Of a DNA stretch of 64,000 bases, positions 17,044 to 25,673 are shown piece after piece. A program made the position numbers and the translations under genes. A model generated the notes under the pieces. The model was not told the DNA's origin and did no database searches. It saw nothing but the letters and a program-made list of their open reading frames with translations. The stretch's first letter is position 1; each line of letters opens with the position of its first letter. The stretch is from Pauljensenia sp018375675 (GTDB taxonomy: Bacteria; Actinomycetota; Actinomycetes; Actinomycetales; Actinomycetaceae), in the NCBI GenBank assembly GCA_041432705.1, contig JAPWAE010000002.1, forward strand, positions 316,801 through 380,800, in the 5' to 3' direction.

Positions 17044-18072
17044 ATGGCTACCAAAGTTCTGATCATCGCTGGCGGTCTCACGCACGAGCGTGATGTCTCG
17101 GTTCGTTCGGGCCGTCGCGTTGCTAATATCCTGACGCAGTTCGGCTATGAGGTGCGTATTTCCGACGTCGACGCGTCTCTTGCGGACGCGATCTCGTCCT
17201 TCTCCCCCGACGTCGTGTGGCCGCTCGTACACGGCTCGATCGGCGAAGACGGGTCCCTGCAGTCCTTCCTCGAATCGGTGGGAATCCCATTCGTGGGCTC
17301 GTCGTCGGTGCAGGCGATGCTCGCCTCCAACAAGCCCACAGCGAAGGCTCTGCTGGGCTCTGCGGGCCTCGCGACGCCCGGCTGGGTGACGCTTCCGCAG
17401 GCGATTTTCCGCCAGCTAGGCGCCTCTCACGTGCTGTCTGCGCTCGAGGGTTCGGTCTCCTTCCCCGTCGTCATCAAGCCGACGGACGGCGGCTCCGCGC
17501 TTGGTATTTCGACCGCTCAGGACGCCAAGGCCCTGCGCCGCGCGATGGTGGACGCCTTCGCGTACGGCCAGCGCCTGATGGTTGAGCAGCGCATTAACGG
17601 CCGCGACGTGGCCGTTTCCGTCGTCGATCTGTGGGACGGCCCCGTAGCCCTGCCTCCGGTCGAGGTATCGACGGATCGTGGCCGCTACGACTACGACGCC
17701 CGCTACACCACGGACGAGACTGAGTACTTCGTTCCCGCTCGCCTTTCCGACGAGCTTCTCGCGGACCTGCAGGCCGCGGCCGTTGAGGCCCACACGACGC
17801 TGGGTCTGCGCGACCTGTCGCGCATGGACTTCGTGGTCGACGACGAGGGCACCTGCTGGTTCATCGACGCGAACGTGGCGCCCGGCATGACGGACACGTC
17901 GCTCCTCCCTCAGGCCGCTGACGCGCTTGAGGACTCGTCGTTCGCGCAGCTGTGCGCCGACATTGTCGACTTCGTGGCCGGCGGCCGTGACGTGCACAGC
18001 GTCGACTACGTCATCGACGAGGAAGGCGTTGGCGTCGTCATCTCCGAGGAGGCCGAGGCGACCGAGGAGTAA
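17044..18072 (+). CDS. ddl: D-alanine--D-alanine ligase family protein (ATP-grasp)
   Basis: 342 residues, ATG preceded by GAGGAGAC. ATP-grasp features: N-terminal GGLTHERDVSVRSG (10-23) equivalent to the substrate-binding glycine loop, PLVHGSIGEDGSLQSFLE (60-77), PVVIKPTDGGSALGIS in the ATP lid region, and metal-binding FIDANVAPGMTDTSLLPQA near 280. This enzyme joins two D-alanines for peptidoglycan precursors in the cytosol. Many actinobacteria keep a diverged Ddl-like ligase near parAB; whether this is the main Ddl is not certain. An acidic tail ends the protein. A 15-bp hairpin follows the stop. Confidence 0.85.
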   Translation: MATKVLIIAGGLTHERDVSVRSGRRVANILTQFGYEVRISDVDASLADAISSFSPDVVWPLVHGSIGEDGSLQSFLESVGIPFVGSSSVQAMLASNKPTAKALLGSAGLATPGWVTLPQAIFRQLGASHVLSALEGSVSFPVVIKPTDGGSALGISTAQDAKALRRAMVDAFAYGQRLMVEQRINGRDVAVSVVDLWDGPVALPPVEVSTDRGRYDYDARYTTDETEYFVPARLSDELLADLQAAAVEAHTTLGLRDLSRMDFVVDDEGTCWFIDANVAPGMTDTSLLPQAADALEDSSFAQLCADIVDFVAGGRDVHSVDYVIDEEGVGVVISEEAEATEE

Positions 18073-18090
18073 TCGCTCATTCAACGCGGT

Positions 18091-18123
18091 GTGGGCCCGG
18101 GAGGATGATCCTCCCGGGCCCAC
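18091..18123 (+). terminator. Hairpin terminator after ddl
   Basis: Perfect 15-bp stem (18091-18105 with 18109-18123), TGA loop, no T-tract. It directly abuts parS site 3, the same terminator-parS arrangement as at 6433-6492. Confidence 0.8.
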
Positions 18124-18124
18124 A

Positions 18125-18140
18125 TGTTTCACGTGAAACA
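18125..18140. promoter_or_regulatory. parS: parS site 3
   Basis: Perfect TGTTTCACGTGAAACA palindrome, one base after the ddl terminator stem, between convergent genes. Confidence 0.93.
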
Positions 18141-18305
18141 TCGTTCATGATGAATGCACGAGCTTAGATTGGCGACAGTGACACGCGATGAAAGGTGCTG
18201 GCGATGCGACAGCATCACTCAATCGGGGAAAATTCCGTTCTCTGTACGCCTCTGTGTCGTTTTTACGTTTCCGATGGAAACGCAAATTCGCTGATAGAGA
18301 GCCTC

Positions 18306-18935
18306 TCAGAAAAGGACTCCGAACTCCTTCAGGCGCGTTTCTGTGTCATCGACACCCTGCCAGACGATGCCCTTCACGCCGAGGAGCTCCGCCGCGCGGA
18401 CGTTCTCGCGACGGTCATCGATGAACACGACATCCTCGTGGGGAACGTCGAGACGTACGAGCACGTCACGGTAGATACCGCGTGACGGCTTGCAGATACC
18501 GTAGTCGCACGAGAAGGCAAAGAAGTCGAAGAGGCTCCCCCACTCGGAACGACGAATCGCCTTAGCAATGGGATACGGTGCGTTGGACAGAATACCGAGG
18601 CGCACTGCCTGGCGCCGCAATCGACGCACAAGACCCAGTGCCTCTTCGTTAGCCGTAGCCATGCGTGACGCATCAAGCGCAACAAGTTCTTTCAGAAGGG
18701 CACTGGAAGGCTCGGGCTGACCGCAATCTCCAGCGATACGGTCCCAAAACTCACGGTCGGACATGCCGGCGTCATACTCACCGCGATGGGTCCACATCGC
18801 CTGATCAACGAGCGTCGTGAGACCTCGCGAACCATCACCGAACAACTCAGCGATAGCGCGCGGGTCCGGGTGAGCGTCCACGAGGACACCACCGACATCG
18901 AAAAGCACGGTGCGCGAACTGCCTTGGGCGTTCAT
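18306..18935 (-). CDS. HAD-superfamily hydrolase
   Basis: 209 residues. Four HAD motifs are present: I LFDVGGVLVD (nucleophile D13), II ILSNAP (about 115-120), III lysine in CKPSRGIY, and IV VFIDDRREN near 172-180. The helical cap between motifs I and II makes it subfamily IA. The second motif-I Asp is replaced by Gly (DVGGV), as in the DxGGVL branch that includes haloacid-dehalogenase/epoxide-hydrolase N-terminal-like and alpha-D-glucose-1-phosphate phosphatase proteins. Probably a small-molecule phosphatase in the cytosol. It is in the same direction as parB but separated by 146 nt. Substrate unknown. Confidence 0.87.
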   Translation of the reverse strand: MNAQGSSRTVLFDVGGVLVDAHPDPRAIAELFGDGSRGLTTLVDQAMWTHRGEYDAGMSDREFWDRIAGDCGQPEPSSALLKELVALDASRMATANEEALGLVRRLRRQAVRLGILSNAPYPIAKAIRRSEWGSLFDFFAFSCDYGICKPSRGIYRDVLVRLDVPHEDVVFIDDRRENVRAAELLGVKGIVWQGVDDTETRLKEFGVLF

Positions 18936-19081
18936 GCCTTTCGCTCCTTCTGGTACTGCGAGGGCCCGACGACGGACCCTTTAGAGGTAGTTTAAGCGTT
19001 AATTCATCCGAAGATTAGCTCAGGAAATGTCGCGTACGGAACATACTGCGCGTGATCTGCGAAAAGAACTATGAAGTTGGA

Positions 19082-20368
19082 TCAGTGAAGAATAAGGTCA
19101 GCAATTCGCTGGAGATCCTCGGATCCCGCGAATTCGATGACGATCCGGCCCTTCTTACGTCCCTCGGTGATGGTCACGCGCGTGTCGTACGCGTCGGACA
19201 GCGCCGATACGACGCTCTCCCCCAGCTGCGACAGAGGACGCGGCTGGCGGGCGCGAGGACGTGGCGTCGCCTTCGACTTGCCGAGACGAACGATCTCTTC
19301 GGTAGTACGCACAGAGAGACCCTCGGCGACGATACGCTCAGCCAGTCGCTCCATTTCCTCGGGCTTCGACAGCGACAGCAGTGCACGGGCGTGGCCGGCG
19401 GTGATGACCTGAGCGGCGACCTTCTTCTGGACGGACGGCGGGAGCTTGAGGAGGCGCAAGGTGTTAGCAATCTGCGGGCGCGAGCGGGCGATTCGCTTGG
19501 CGAGCTCTTCCTGAGTCGCACCGAAATCCGCCATGAGCTGCTGATATGCGCTCGCTTCTTCCAACGGGTTGAGCTGGGCCCGGTGGAGGTTTTCCAGGAG
19601 CGCGTCGCGGAGCAGATCCCCGTCTTCGGTTTCCCGGATGATTGCCGGAATCGTGGTTTCGCCTGCGAGCTCGGAGGCGCGCAGGCGGCGCTCACCCATG
19701 ATCAGTTCGTAGCGTGCTTCGGGCTTCTCGGCGAGGAACTCCTGGAGTTTCTCGGAACGGCCCTTCGCGGGGATACTACGAACGACGACGGGCTGGAGAA
19801 CGCCGACCTCCTTGATCGAGGCCGACAGTTCCTTCAGATCGTCCTCATCAAAGACCTCTCGAGGCTGCTTCGTGTTGGGAACAATCTGATCGATCGCAAT
19901 TTCAGCGAAGGATGCTCCTGGCACCGGAAGAAGCTCGTGATCAACGGATGTTTCACGTGAAACATTCTGTTCTTCGCGCTTGTCTGCTTCGTTCGCGGAA
20001 GAGCCTGTTGCGGGCACACGAGCAGCCTTCTGGCGGGAATCTGAGCCATTGATTCCGCCGCCGAGACCGCCGCGAGAGCCGGCGCCGCGCCGTCCACCGG
20101 CCGCATCAACGGACGGCATCGCCGGACGCTTCTTCTTCGACGAGGCAGTGCCACGCTTAGGCTGCAAAAGGTCCTTAGCGGAACCTCCACGCTTGCCGCC
20201 GGAGCTACCTTCGGGGAAGAACACATCCAGGGGACGGGAAGGCGCGGAGGGTGCGTTATTCGGCGTCTGCTCACTAGCCTGAGGAATGAGAGCTCCAAGA
20301 CCACGGCCGAGGCCAGTGTGCTTGCGAGCGCCCTTACGGCCCTCAGACTTCGGTGCTGCATCCGCCAT
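19082..20368 (-). CDS. parB: Chromosome-partitioning protein ParB
   Basis: 428 residues, ATG with an AGGAG site. The N-terminal RGLGALIP motif (about 23-30) contacts ParA. A long low-complexity Lys/Gly/Ala-rich linker (about 60-140) is longer than usual. The ParB/Srx CTPase domain has VPNTKQPREVFDEDDL and GERRLRASELAG. A helix-turn-helix (TQEELAKRIARSRPQIANTL) reads parS and a C-terminal dimerisation domain ends the protein. ParB loads at parS, slides as a CTP clamp and recruits condensin. Its gene contains one parS site (19948-19963) in the linker region, which fixes codons there. Confidence 0.97.
   Translation of the reverse strand: MADAAPKSEGRKGARKHTGLGRGLGALIPQASEQTPNNAPSAPSRPLDVFFPEGSSGGKRGGSAKDLLQPKRGTASSKKKRPAMPSVDAAGGRRGAGSRGGLGGGINGSDSRQKAARVPATGSSANEADKREEQNVSRETSVDHELLPVPGASFAEIAIDQIVPNTKQPREVFDEDDLKELSASIKEVGVLQPVVVRSIPAKGRSEKLQEFLAEKPEARYELIMGERRLRASELAGETTIPAIIRETEDGDLLRDALLENLHRAQLNPLEEASAYQQLMADFGATQEELAKRIARSRPQIANTLRLLKLPPSVQKKVAAQVITAGHARALLSLSKPEEMERLAERIVAEGLSVRTTEEIVRLGKSKATPRPRARQPRPLSQLGESVVSALSDAYDTRVTITEGRKKGRIVIEFAGSEDLQRIADLILH
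19948..19963. promoter_or_regulatory. parS: parS site 4, inside parB
   Basis: Perfect TGTTTCACGTGAAACA inside the parB reading frame (encodes part of QNVSRETSV). Intragenic placement in parB is also known in other bacteria. Confidence 0.93.
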
Positions 20369-20398
20369 TGCAATACTCCTTCAATTGCGTCGGTTCAT

Positions 20399-20414
20399 TG
20401 TTTCACGTGAAACA
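20399..20414. promoter_or_regulatory. parS: parS site 5, parA-parB spacer
   Basis: Perfect TGTTTCACGTGAAACA 30 nt upstream of the parB start; ParB binding here could also repress parB (inference). Confidence 0.93.
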
Positions 20415-20521
20415 ATGGCATGCGCTCAGCTAGTAAGCGTCTTTGATCACTTTGTTGCACCAATGCTCACACACGGTGACTAATACGTGCTGATCTGCGG
20501 AAACATGCGGAAAACTCCGAA

Positions 20522-20537
20522 TGTTTCACGTGAAACA
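20522..20537. promoter_or_regulatory. parS: parS site 6, parA-parB spacer
   Basis: Perfect TGTTTCACGTGAAACA immediately after the parA stop. Together with site 5 it fills most of the 170-nt spacer. Confidence 0.93.
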
Positions 20538-20538
20538 A

Positions 20539-21420
20539 TCACTCCTCAGAGGCTGCGACACGCTGGCACAGCTCCAACGCAGCCTTCCGATACGCGATTG
20601 CGCCCACGTTACGAGGATCATACGTGACGACAGTCTGACCGTAGCTCGGCGCCTCGGAAATGCGCACAGAACGCGGGATGACGGTATCAAAAGTGTGGTC
20701 CGGGAAGTGCGAACGCACTTCGCTCTCGACCTCTTCGGAGAGCTTCGTGCGCTTATCTGCCATGGTCAGCAACATGCCGGAGACACGCAGGCCGGGGTTG
20801 AGATCCACACCGATCCGTTCGACGGTGTTCCACAGCTGGCTGAGGCCCTCCAGGGCGTAATACTCGGCCTGAATCGGGATCATGACCTCATCGGCGGCGA
20901 CCATGACATTCAGCGTCACGAGGCCGAGGGAAGGCGGGCAGTCAATGAGCACGATGTCGATTTCGGCATGCTCAGAAACGTACTCACGCAGGGCCTCACG
21001 CAGTCGATACTCGCGGCGCTCGACGTCGACGAGCTCGATTTCGGCTCCGGACAGGTCGATCGTGGCCGGGCACACGACAATACCGTCGATGTCGGGGCAC
21101 GGCTGCACGACGTCGGCAACGCTGGCCCCACCGATAATGACATCGTAGGTTGACGGGGTTCCGGCGGGGTGGGGAACGCCGAGCGCGCTCGAGGCATTTC
21201 CCTGGGCGTCCGCGTCGACAACGAGGACAGACAAGCCACCCATCGCGAGGCCGGCCGCGAGGTTAACGGCCGACGTCGTCTTACCGACACCCCCCTTCTG
21301 GTTCGCGACGGCAATGATGCGCGTGTGCTCGGGGCGCGGGAACGTCGCGCGTTCGAGCATGGCCAGATCGCGCATGTTGCGCTCGATCTGATTCGACAAA
21401 GGGGTGTTGTTGGTACTCAC
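20539..21420 (-). CDS. parA: Chromosome-partitioning ATPase ParA
   Basis: 293 residues, GTG start behind AGGAAGG. Deviant Walker A KGGVGKTT (42-49), Walker A' VLVVDADAQGNAS and Walker B VLIDCPPSLG identify ParA/Soj. It forms an ATP-dependent DNA-bound gradient that segregates ParB-parS complexes and interacts with polar factors in actinobacteria. The N-terminal 30 residues before the ATPase core are moderately long. It is upstream of parB on the same strand with two parS sites in the spacer. Confidence 0.97.
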   Translation of the reverse strand: MSTNNTPLSNQIERNMRDLAMLERATFPRPEHTRIIAVANQKGGVGKTTSAVNLAAGLAMGGLSVLVVDADAQGNASSALGVPHPAGTPSTYDVIIGGASVADVVQPCPDIDGIVVCPATIDLSGAEIELVDVERREYRLREALREYVSEHAEIDIVLIDCPPSLGLVTLNVMVAADEVMIPIQAEYYALEGLSQLWNTVERIGVDLNPGLRVSGMLLTMADKRTKLSEEVESEVRSHFPDHTFDTVIPRSVRISEAPSYGQTVVTYDPRNVGAIAYRKAALELCQRVAASEE

Positions 21421-21705
21421 GAGACACCTTCCTAGATACTGCCCCTAGTTTACGGGCACACGCACTCACTTCCAGCACGAAAGGCCCAGGATGCATCCAG
21501 GCGCACACAATCTCCGCACACCGCCGTACAACGACGAAAATTTCGTTCTGTAGGATCGATTCTCCCAGCGAAAACACACAACGTGACAAACCGTAAATCG
21601 AGGGAATCAATCTGACACAACACAACACCAATGTGTTGTGTATCACTAAATAAGAGGAGCGCCGCAGCAACCGCCACGACGCTCCTCTCCCCCACTGGGG
21701 ACGCA
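21421..21705. other. parA-rsmG spacer with two hairpins
   Basis: 285 nt, no gene. A 9-bp hairpin (21620-21628 with 21633-21641, ACACAACAC/GTGTTGTGT) and a second one (AGAGGAGCG 21653-21661 with 21680-21688) lie after rsmG on the minus strand. The second is followed in that direction by a T-rich run, so it is the likelier rsmG terminator. The parA promoter should lie between 21421 and about 21600. Confidence 0.55.
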
Positions 21706-22389
21706 TTACTTAATGCGCGTGCAGACCACCACGTACGTGGACTCGTCCTCCATGATGGACGGCACCTCGTGGATCTCAGCGCGCAGGTGGTGACGACGCA
21801 GCTCCGCCGAGGCCTCGTCCACCTCGATGGGCGCGCGGCGGCCCTTAAGGGCCACGAGCGAGCCCCCGGGGGCGATCAGCTTCGACGTCATGCGCACGAG
21901 CTTGCTCATGTTGGCCACGGCGCGAGCGGTGACCACGTCGGCCTTGCCCTTGCCGCGCAGCTCTTCGGCGCGCGCCTGGTGAATGGTGACGTTGTCGAGG
22001 CCCAGGTCCTCCACGACGTCCATGAGCCACTCAACGCGGCGCGCCATGGGCTCGGCGAGATGCACGTCGAGCTCGGGGCGGCAGGCGGCGATCACGATGC
22101 CCGGCAGCCCCGATCCGGAGCCGACGTCGAGGACCTGACGGCCATCCTTACGCGGCATGAAGTCCAGGACCGCGGCGGAGTTGACGATGTGGCGCGACCA
22201 GATGCGCTCCATGTCGCGCGGGCCCAGGAGGCCGCGAATCTCGCCTTCCTCCTCGAGCATGCGCGCGTATTCGGCGACCTCGGCGAAGGCCGGTCCGAAG
22301 AAGTCGCGGACGGCCTGCGTGGGCTGTTCTGGGACGAAGGGGTCGCCAACCTGGCGACCCCTTCCCGTCCCGTTCGGGTTCTCACTCAC
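21706..22389 (-). CDS. rsmG: 16S rRNA (guanine-527-N7)-methyltransferase RsmG
   Basis: 227 residues from GTG at 22389, overlapping the end of jag by 8 nt. SAM-binding motif VLDVGSGSGLPGIV and the RsmG block SRHIVNSAAVLDFMP and VTARAVANMSKLVRM are clear. It methylates N7 of G527 in 16S rRNA; loss of function gives low-level streptomycin resistance in other bacteria. Part of the conserved yidC-jag-rsmG-parA-parB string. Confidence 0.95.
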   Translation of the reverse strand: MSENPNGTGRGRQVGDPFVPEQPTQAVRDFFGPAFAEVAEYARMLEEEGEIRGLLGPRDMERIWSRHIVNSAAVLDFMPRKDGRQVLDVGSGSGLPGIVIAACRPELDVHLAEPMARRVEWLMDVVEDLGLDNVTIHQARAEELRGKGKADVVTARAVANMSKLVRMTSKLIAPGGSLVALKGRRAPIEVDEASAELRRHHLRAEIHEVPSIMEDESTYVVVCTRIK

Positions 22390-22885
22390 CGTCGGTGCCC
22401 TCGGGGAGGATAACCACGCGGCGGTGGGGCTCGGCGCCCTCGGACTCGGAGGTCAGGCCCTCGTCGGCGACCACGTCGTGGCACACCTTGCGCTCAAAGG
22501 GGTTCATGGCGTCGAGCTTGACGGCCTCGCCGGTGGCACGCACGCGGGCGATGGCCTCGCGGGTGATGTCCTGCAGCTCTTCCTTGCGCTCGGCGCGGAA
22601 GCCGGCGATATCGAGCATGAGGCGCGAGCGCTCGCCGGTCTCGGTCTGGACGGCCAGACGGGTGAGCTCCTGGAGGGCGTCCAGGACCTCACCGTCATCG
22701 CCCACGAGGCGGTCGAGGGCATCGGGGTCGTCGGCGACGATCTCGACCGAGGCGCGGCCGTTTTCGACGTCGATCTCGATGTCGCCGTCGAGATCGGCGA
22801 TATCAAGCAGCTCTTCCAGGTAGTCGGCGGCGATTTCGCCTTCTTCTTCGAGGCGGGTCAGCTTGTCTGCGTTGTCGTCACTCAT
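22382..22885 (-). CDS. jag: Jag/KhpB-type RNA-binding protein (KH + R3H)
   Basis: 167 residues, ATG with GGAGGA. An acidic N-terminus is followed by a KH domain (about 35-85, VSIEIVADDPDALDRLVGDDGEVLDALQEL region) and a C-terminal R3H domain (ERKEELQDITREAIARVRATGE, then NPFERKVCHDVVADE). Proteins of this family bind RNA and influence division and envelope synthesis. It sits between yidC and rsmG as in most actinobacteria. Confidence 0.93.
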   Translation of the reverse strand: MSDDNADKLTRLEEEGEIAADYLEELLDIADLDGDIEIDVENGRASVEIVADDPDALDRLVGDDGEVLDALQELTRLAVQTETGERSRLMLDIAGFRAERKEELQDITREAIARVRATGEAVKLDAMNPFERKVCHDVVADEGLTSESEGAEPHRRVVILPEGTDGE

Positions 22886-22968
22886 GACGTGTCCTCCGTA
22901 GTGGGGAATGGGGTCTTGCTGGTGTCCAGGTTACCGGCTGGGGGCCTGGAACCGTGAATCTATGGTGG

Positions 22969-24312
22969 TCAGCGCTTGTTGCCGGAGCGGCGACGGGCCT
23001 TGCGGCGCTCGATGCGGCGACGTTCGATCTCCTCGGCGCTGAGCGAGCCGTGGCCGGAGGCGGAGTCGTTGGCCTCGGACTCGTCCTTCGACGAGGCCTT
23101 GGCTCCCTCGCGCTCGAGGGTGCGGCGGTCGCGGACCTGCTTCTTGAGCTCAGCGCGCTGGGCGGAGGCTTCCTGCTTGGCGAGGCGCTTCTCGACGGCG
23201 AGGGTGAGGCCGTGCATCCACTGCTCGTCTGGCAGGGTCGTCCATTTCTGGGTGGCCAGGTTGCGGTAGACGGTGATGATCTCGCCCGCGCTCATCTCGG
23301 CGGGGAAGTCGGAGGCAACGTGCTGCTTCTTGGCCTTGGAGCGAAGCTCAGCGAGGGTGCGCTCGTTGAGCTCGTCGATGCGAGGATCGGAGCCGGCAAC
23401 GCCCAGGGCGGCGCGCTCACGGTCGTAGTTCTGGAAGAAGGGCTTGGCCCATTCCTGGTAGCCGGCCTCGCGGGAGGCGAGGAGGTCGGCGTAGGCCGGG
23501 GAGCCGGGGGTCGGCATGACCTTGATGGTCCAGAAGGACTGGGCGAGGGCCCAGAAGGAGGCGGTCACGGTGTAGATGACGACGCCCATCTGGAAGAACC
23601 CGCCGGAGAAGATGAACATCAGCGGCATCACGTACATCATGGAGCGCTGCGACTGAGCCATCGGGTTGTCGCCCATGTCGGGCATGTTGCGCGAGAAGGA
23701 CAGGCGCATGGAGACGAACTGCAGGACGACCATGAGGACGATCGCGGCGATGAAGACAGTGACGATCGCGGGCTGGCCCCAGGACTCGCGCAGGGTGTGG
23801 GACAGCGGAACGCCGAAGACGGTGGAGTTAACGATCTCGGTGGACACGGACTCGGTCAGCGGACCGAGGTGATCGGTGGAATCGCCGCGGTAGGTGTAGG
23901 TGCCGGCGGAGATGGAGGAGACCGCAATGATGGCGCGGTACATGCCGAACAGGACGGGCATCTGCACGAGCATGGGCAGGCAGGAGGCGAAGGGCGAGAC
24001 CTTGTGCTTGCGCTGGAGGGCCTGGGTCTCTTCCATCATCTTCTGACGGCTGACCTGGTCCTTCTTGCCCTTGTACTTCTCTTGGATCTTGCGCATCTCA
24101 GGCTGGATGGCCTGCATGGCTCGCGAGGAGCGGATCTGCTTGAGGAACAGCGGGATGATGGCAATACGCACCAGGATGGTGAGCAGCACGATGGACAGGA
24201 CCCACGCCATGCCGGAGCCGGAGGACATTCCGACCAGCACGAGGAAATCGTGGATCCACACCCAGAGCCACGCGAGGGCCCACGCGAAGGGGTGGAGGAT
24301 TGCGTCGAACAT
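22969..24312 (-). CDS. yidC: Membrane protein insertase YidC
   Basis: 447 residues. Five hydrophobic segments; the first cytoplasmic loop begins IPLFLKQIRSSRAMQAIQPEMRKI (R in the groove-lining region) and the CFASCLP-equivalent is SPFASCLPMLVQMPVLFGMYR. The long basic C-terminal tail (KKQVRDRRTLEREG ... RRSGNKR) probably contacts the ribosome. It inserts small membrane proteins alone or with SecYEG. No periplasmic P1 domain, as expected for a Gram-positive-type YidC. Located between yidD and jag. Confidence 0.95.
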   Translation of the reverse strand: MFDAILHPFAWALAWLWVWIHDFLVLVGMSSGSGMAWVLSIVLLTILVRIAIIPLFLKQIRSSRAMQAIQPEMRKIQEKYKGKKDQVSRQKMMEETQALQRKHKVSPFASCLPMLVQMPVLFGMYRAIIAVSSISAGTYTYRGDSTDHLGPLTESVSTEIVNSTVFGVPLSHTLRESWGQPAIVTVFIAAIVLMVVLQFVSMRLSFSRNMPDMGDNPMAQSQRSMMYVMPLMFIFSGGFFQMGVVIYTVTASFWALAQSFWTIKVMPTPGSPAYADLLASREAGYQEWAKPFFQNYDRERAALGVAGSDPRIDELNERTLAELRSKAKKQHVASDFPAEMSAGEIITVYRNLATQKWTTLPDEQWMHGLTLAVEKRLAKQEASAQRAELKKQVRDRRTLEREGAKASSKDESEANDSASGHGSLSAEEIERRRIERRKARRRSGNKR

Positions 24313-24360
24313 AGTTTTCGCTTTCGCCGTGGCGCTCGTGCGCCGCTGTTTCGTTGTTCC

Positions 24361-24726
24361 TTAGAGTCCCGAGGCCGTGTCCGGCTCGGTCAGGTCGTGC
24401 TCCGGGTCGAGTCCCATGGGGGCGGGACGTTCCCAGTTATCGTGCCCAGCCCAATCCTCGGGTGGGATCCAGGGGTCGGGCTTCCAGCGTCCACGCTCTG
24501 GTACGTGGTCCACTCCCCCGTGGCTCCAGGGGTTGCATCTCAGCAACCGCCAAGCCGCGAGGATGAGTCCCTTGATGGGTCCGTGGACGCGAATGGCCTG
24601 GAGAGCGTAGGTCGAGCAGCTGGGTGCGTATCGACACCGGGGGCCGAGGGCCGGGGAGATGTAGCGCTGATAGGCGACGATGGGTGCGGACACGAGAGCG
24701 CGAAGCGCCCGGCCCGCCATATTCAT
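24361..24726 (-). CDS. yidD: Membrane protein insertion efficiency factor YidD
   Basis: 121 residues from the ATG at 24726, which overlaps the rnpA stop as ATGA; a GTG at 24738 would add four residues. The family core YQRYISPALGPRCRYAPSC and TYALQAIRVHGPIKG, then LRCNPW, is complete. The Trp/Pro-rich C-terminal 40 residues go beyond the core. YidD is a small membrane-associated helper of YidC-dependent insertion. Confidence 0.92.
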   Translation of the reverse strand: MNMAGRALRALVSAPIVAYQRYISPALGPRCRYAPSCSTYALQAIRVHGPIKGLILAAWRLLRCNPWSHGGVDHVPERGRWKPDPWIPPEDWAGHDNWERPAPMGLDPEHDLTEPDTASGL

Positions 24727-25076
24727 CGTGCGTCCCACTTACGCCACGCTCGCGCCATCACGCGGTCGAGGTGTTCGCCGAGTTCCTTGGAGGGAACGCC
24801 GAGGGCTTTGGAGGAGGCCCGCACGACGACCCTGGATCCTTCGGGTAGGTCAGCGATTCGCTCGCGCATGAGGTGGCGCAGCTGCCGCTTGACGCGGTTG
24901 CGTCCGTTGGCGCGCTTGATTTCCCGCTTGGGTACGACGAAACCGACGAGGCGACTGTTGCGTTCCTCGTCGGCTCGGACGTGGACGACGACCAGCGGAT
25001 CTCCTGCACGCGTTCCTTGTCGGATCGCGGCGGTGAAATCCGCTGGGTCAACCATGCGGTGCGCGCGCGGCAGCAC
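24723..25076 (-). CDS. rnpA: Ribonuclease P protein component
   Basis: 117 residues, GTG start 9 nt after the rpmH stop. The RNR signature (NGRNRVKRQLRHLMR) and the N-terminal FTAAIRQGTRAGDPLVVVHV strand are present. It binds the M1-type RNA and helps RNase P cut tRNA 5' leaders. Co-transcribed with rpmH and yidD. Confidence 0.95.
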   Translation of the reverse strand: MLPRAHRMVDPADFTAAIRQGTRAGDPLVVVHVRADEERNSRLVGFVVPKREIKRANGRNRVKRQLRHLMRERIADLPEGSRVVVRASSKALGVPSKELGEHLDRVMARAWRKWDAR

Positions 25077-25085
25077 CGGTGTGTC

Positions 25086-25226
25086 TCAGGCGGACAGCTT
25101 GGCGCGGCCCTTGCGACGGCGGGCAGCCAGAATGGCGCGGCCGGCGCGGGTCGACATGCGCAGACGGAAGCCGTGCGTCTTGGAGCGACGACGGTTGTTG
25201 GGCTGGAAGGTCCGCTTGGTGGTCAC
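25086..25226 (-). CDS. rpmH: 50S ribosomal protein L34
   Basis: 46 residues read directly from the minus strand: start MTTKRTFQPNNRRRSKTHGF, end RRRKGRAKLSA. GTG start at 25226 behind GAGGAG. It is the first gene of the rpmH-rnpA-yidD-yidC string transcribed away from dnaA. Confidence 0.97.
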   Translation of the reverse strand: MTTKRTFQPNNRRRSKTHGFRLRMSTRAGRAILAARRRKGRAKLSA

Positions 25227-25673
25227 GGCAATTCTCCTCGGCGGGGAGTGGTTTCCCACTCGGTATCGGTTGGGCTATCGACACACGGGGGCGCGATAGC
25301 GGGGACGCACGCCCGAAATGGGCGCAAACAAAGATCAAGCCTAAGCGGATTGGGGCCGCACGTCAACGCGGCAACGTTACCCACCGCGTCACACACAGTA
25401 TCCACAGCTGTGTAAATCACTGTGGATCTCATCCATCCACAGAGGGTGGATGAAGGGAGTTATCCACAGGCTGTTCGTATTTTTGCTTTCCGCACGCTGC
25501 TGCGGACCCAAAGTTGTAACTACAGAGCTGTGATTCTGTGATAGTTCTCCACAGCTCCATCCCCAGTCTGTGCATAACATGTGCGCGGACTACACTGCGA
25601 CAATGTACGAGCGTCACGCACATCACCAAGAAGTCGTGACCGAACTCACCCGTATTTGTGACCGGAGGTTGCC
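25227..25673. other. rpmH-dnaA intergenic region with DnaA-box cluster
   Basis: 447 nt, divergent promoters of rpmH and dnaA. A perfect DnaA box TTATCCACA lies at 25460-25468; near matches are GTATCCACA (25398-25406), TGTGGATCT (25421-25429) and CCATCCACA (25433-25441). These may autoregulate dnaA or form part of the origin. Confidence 0.7.
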
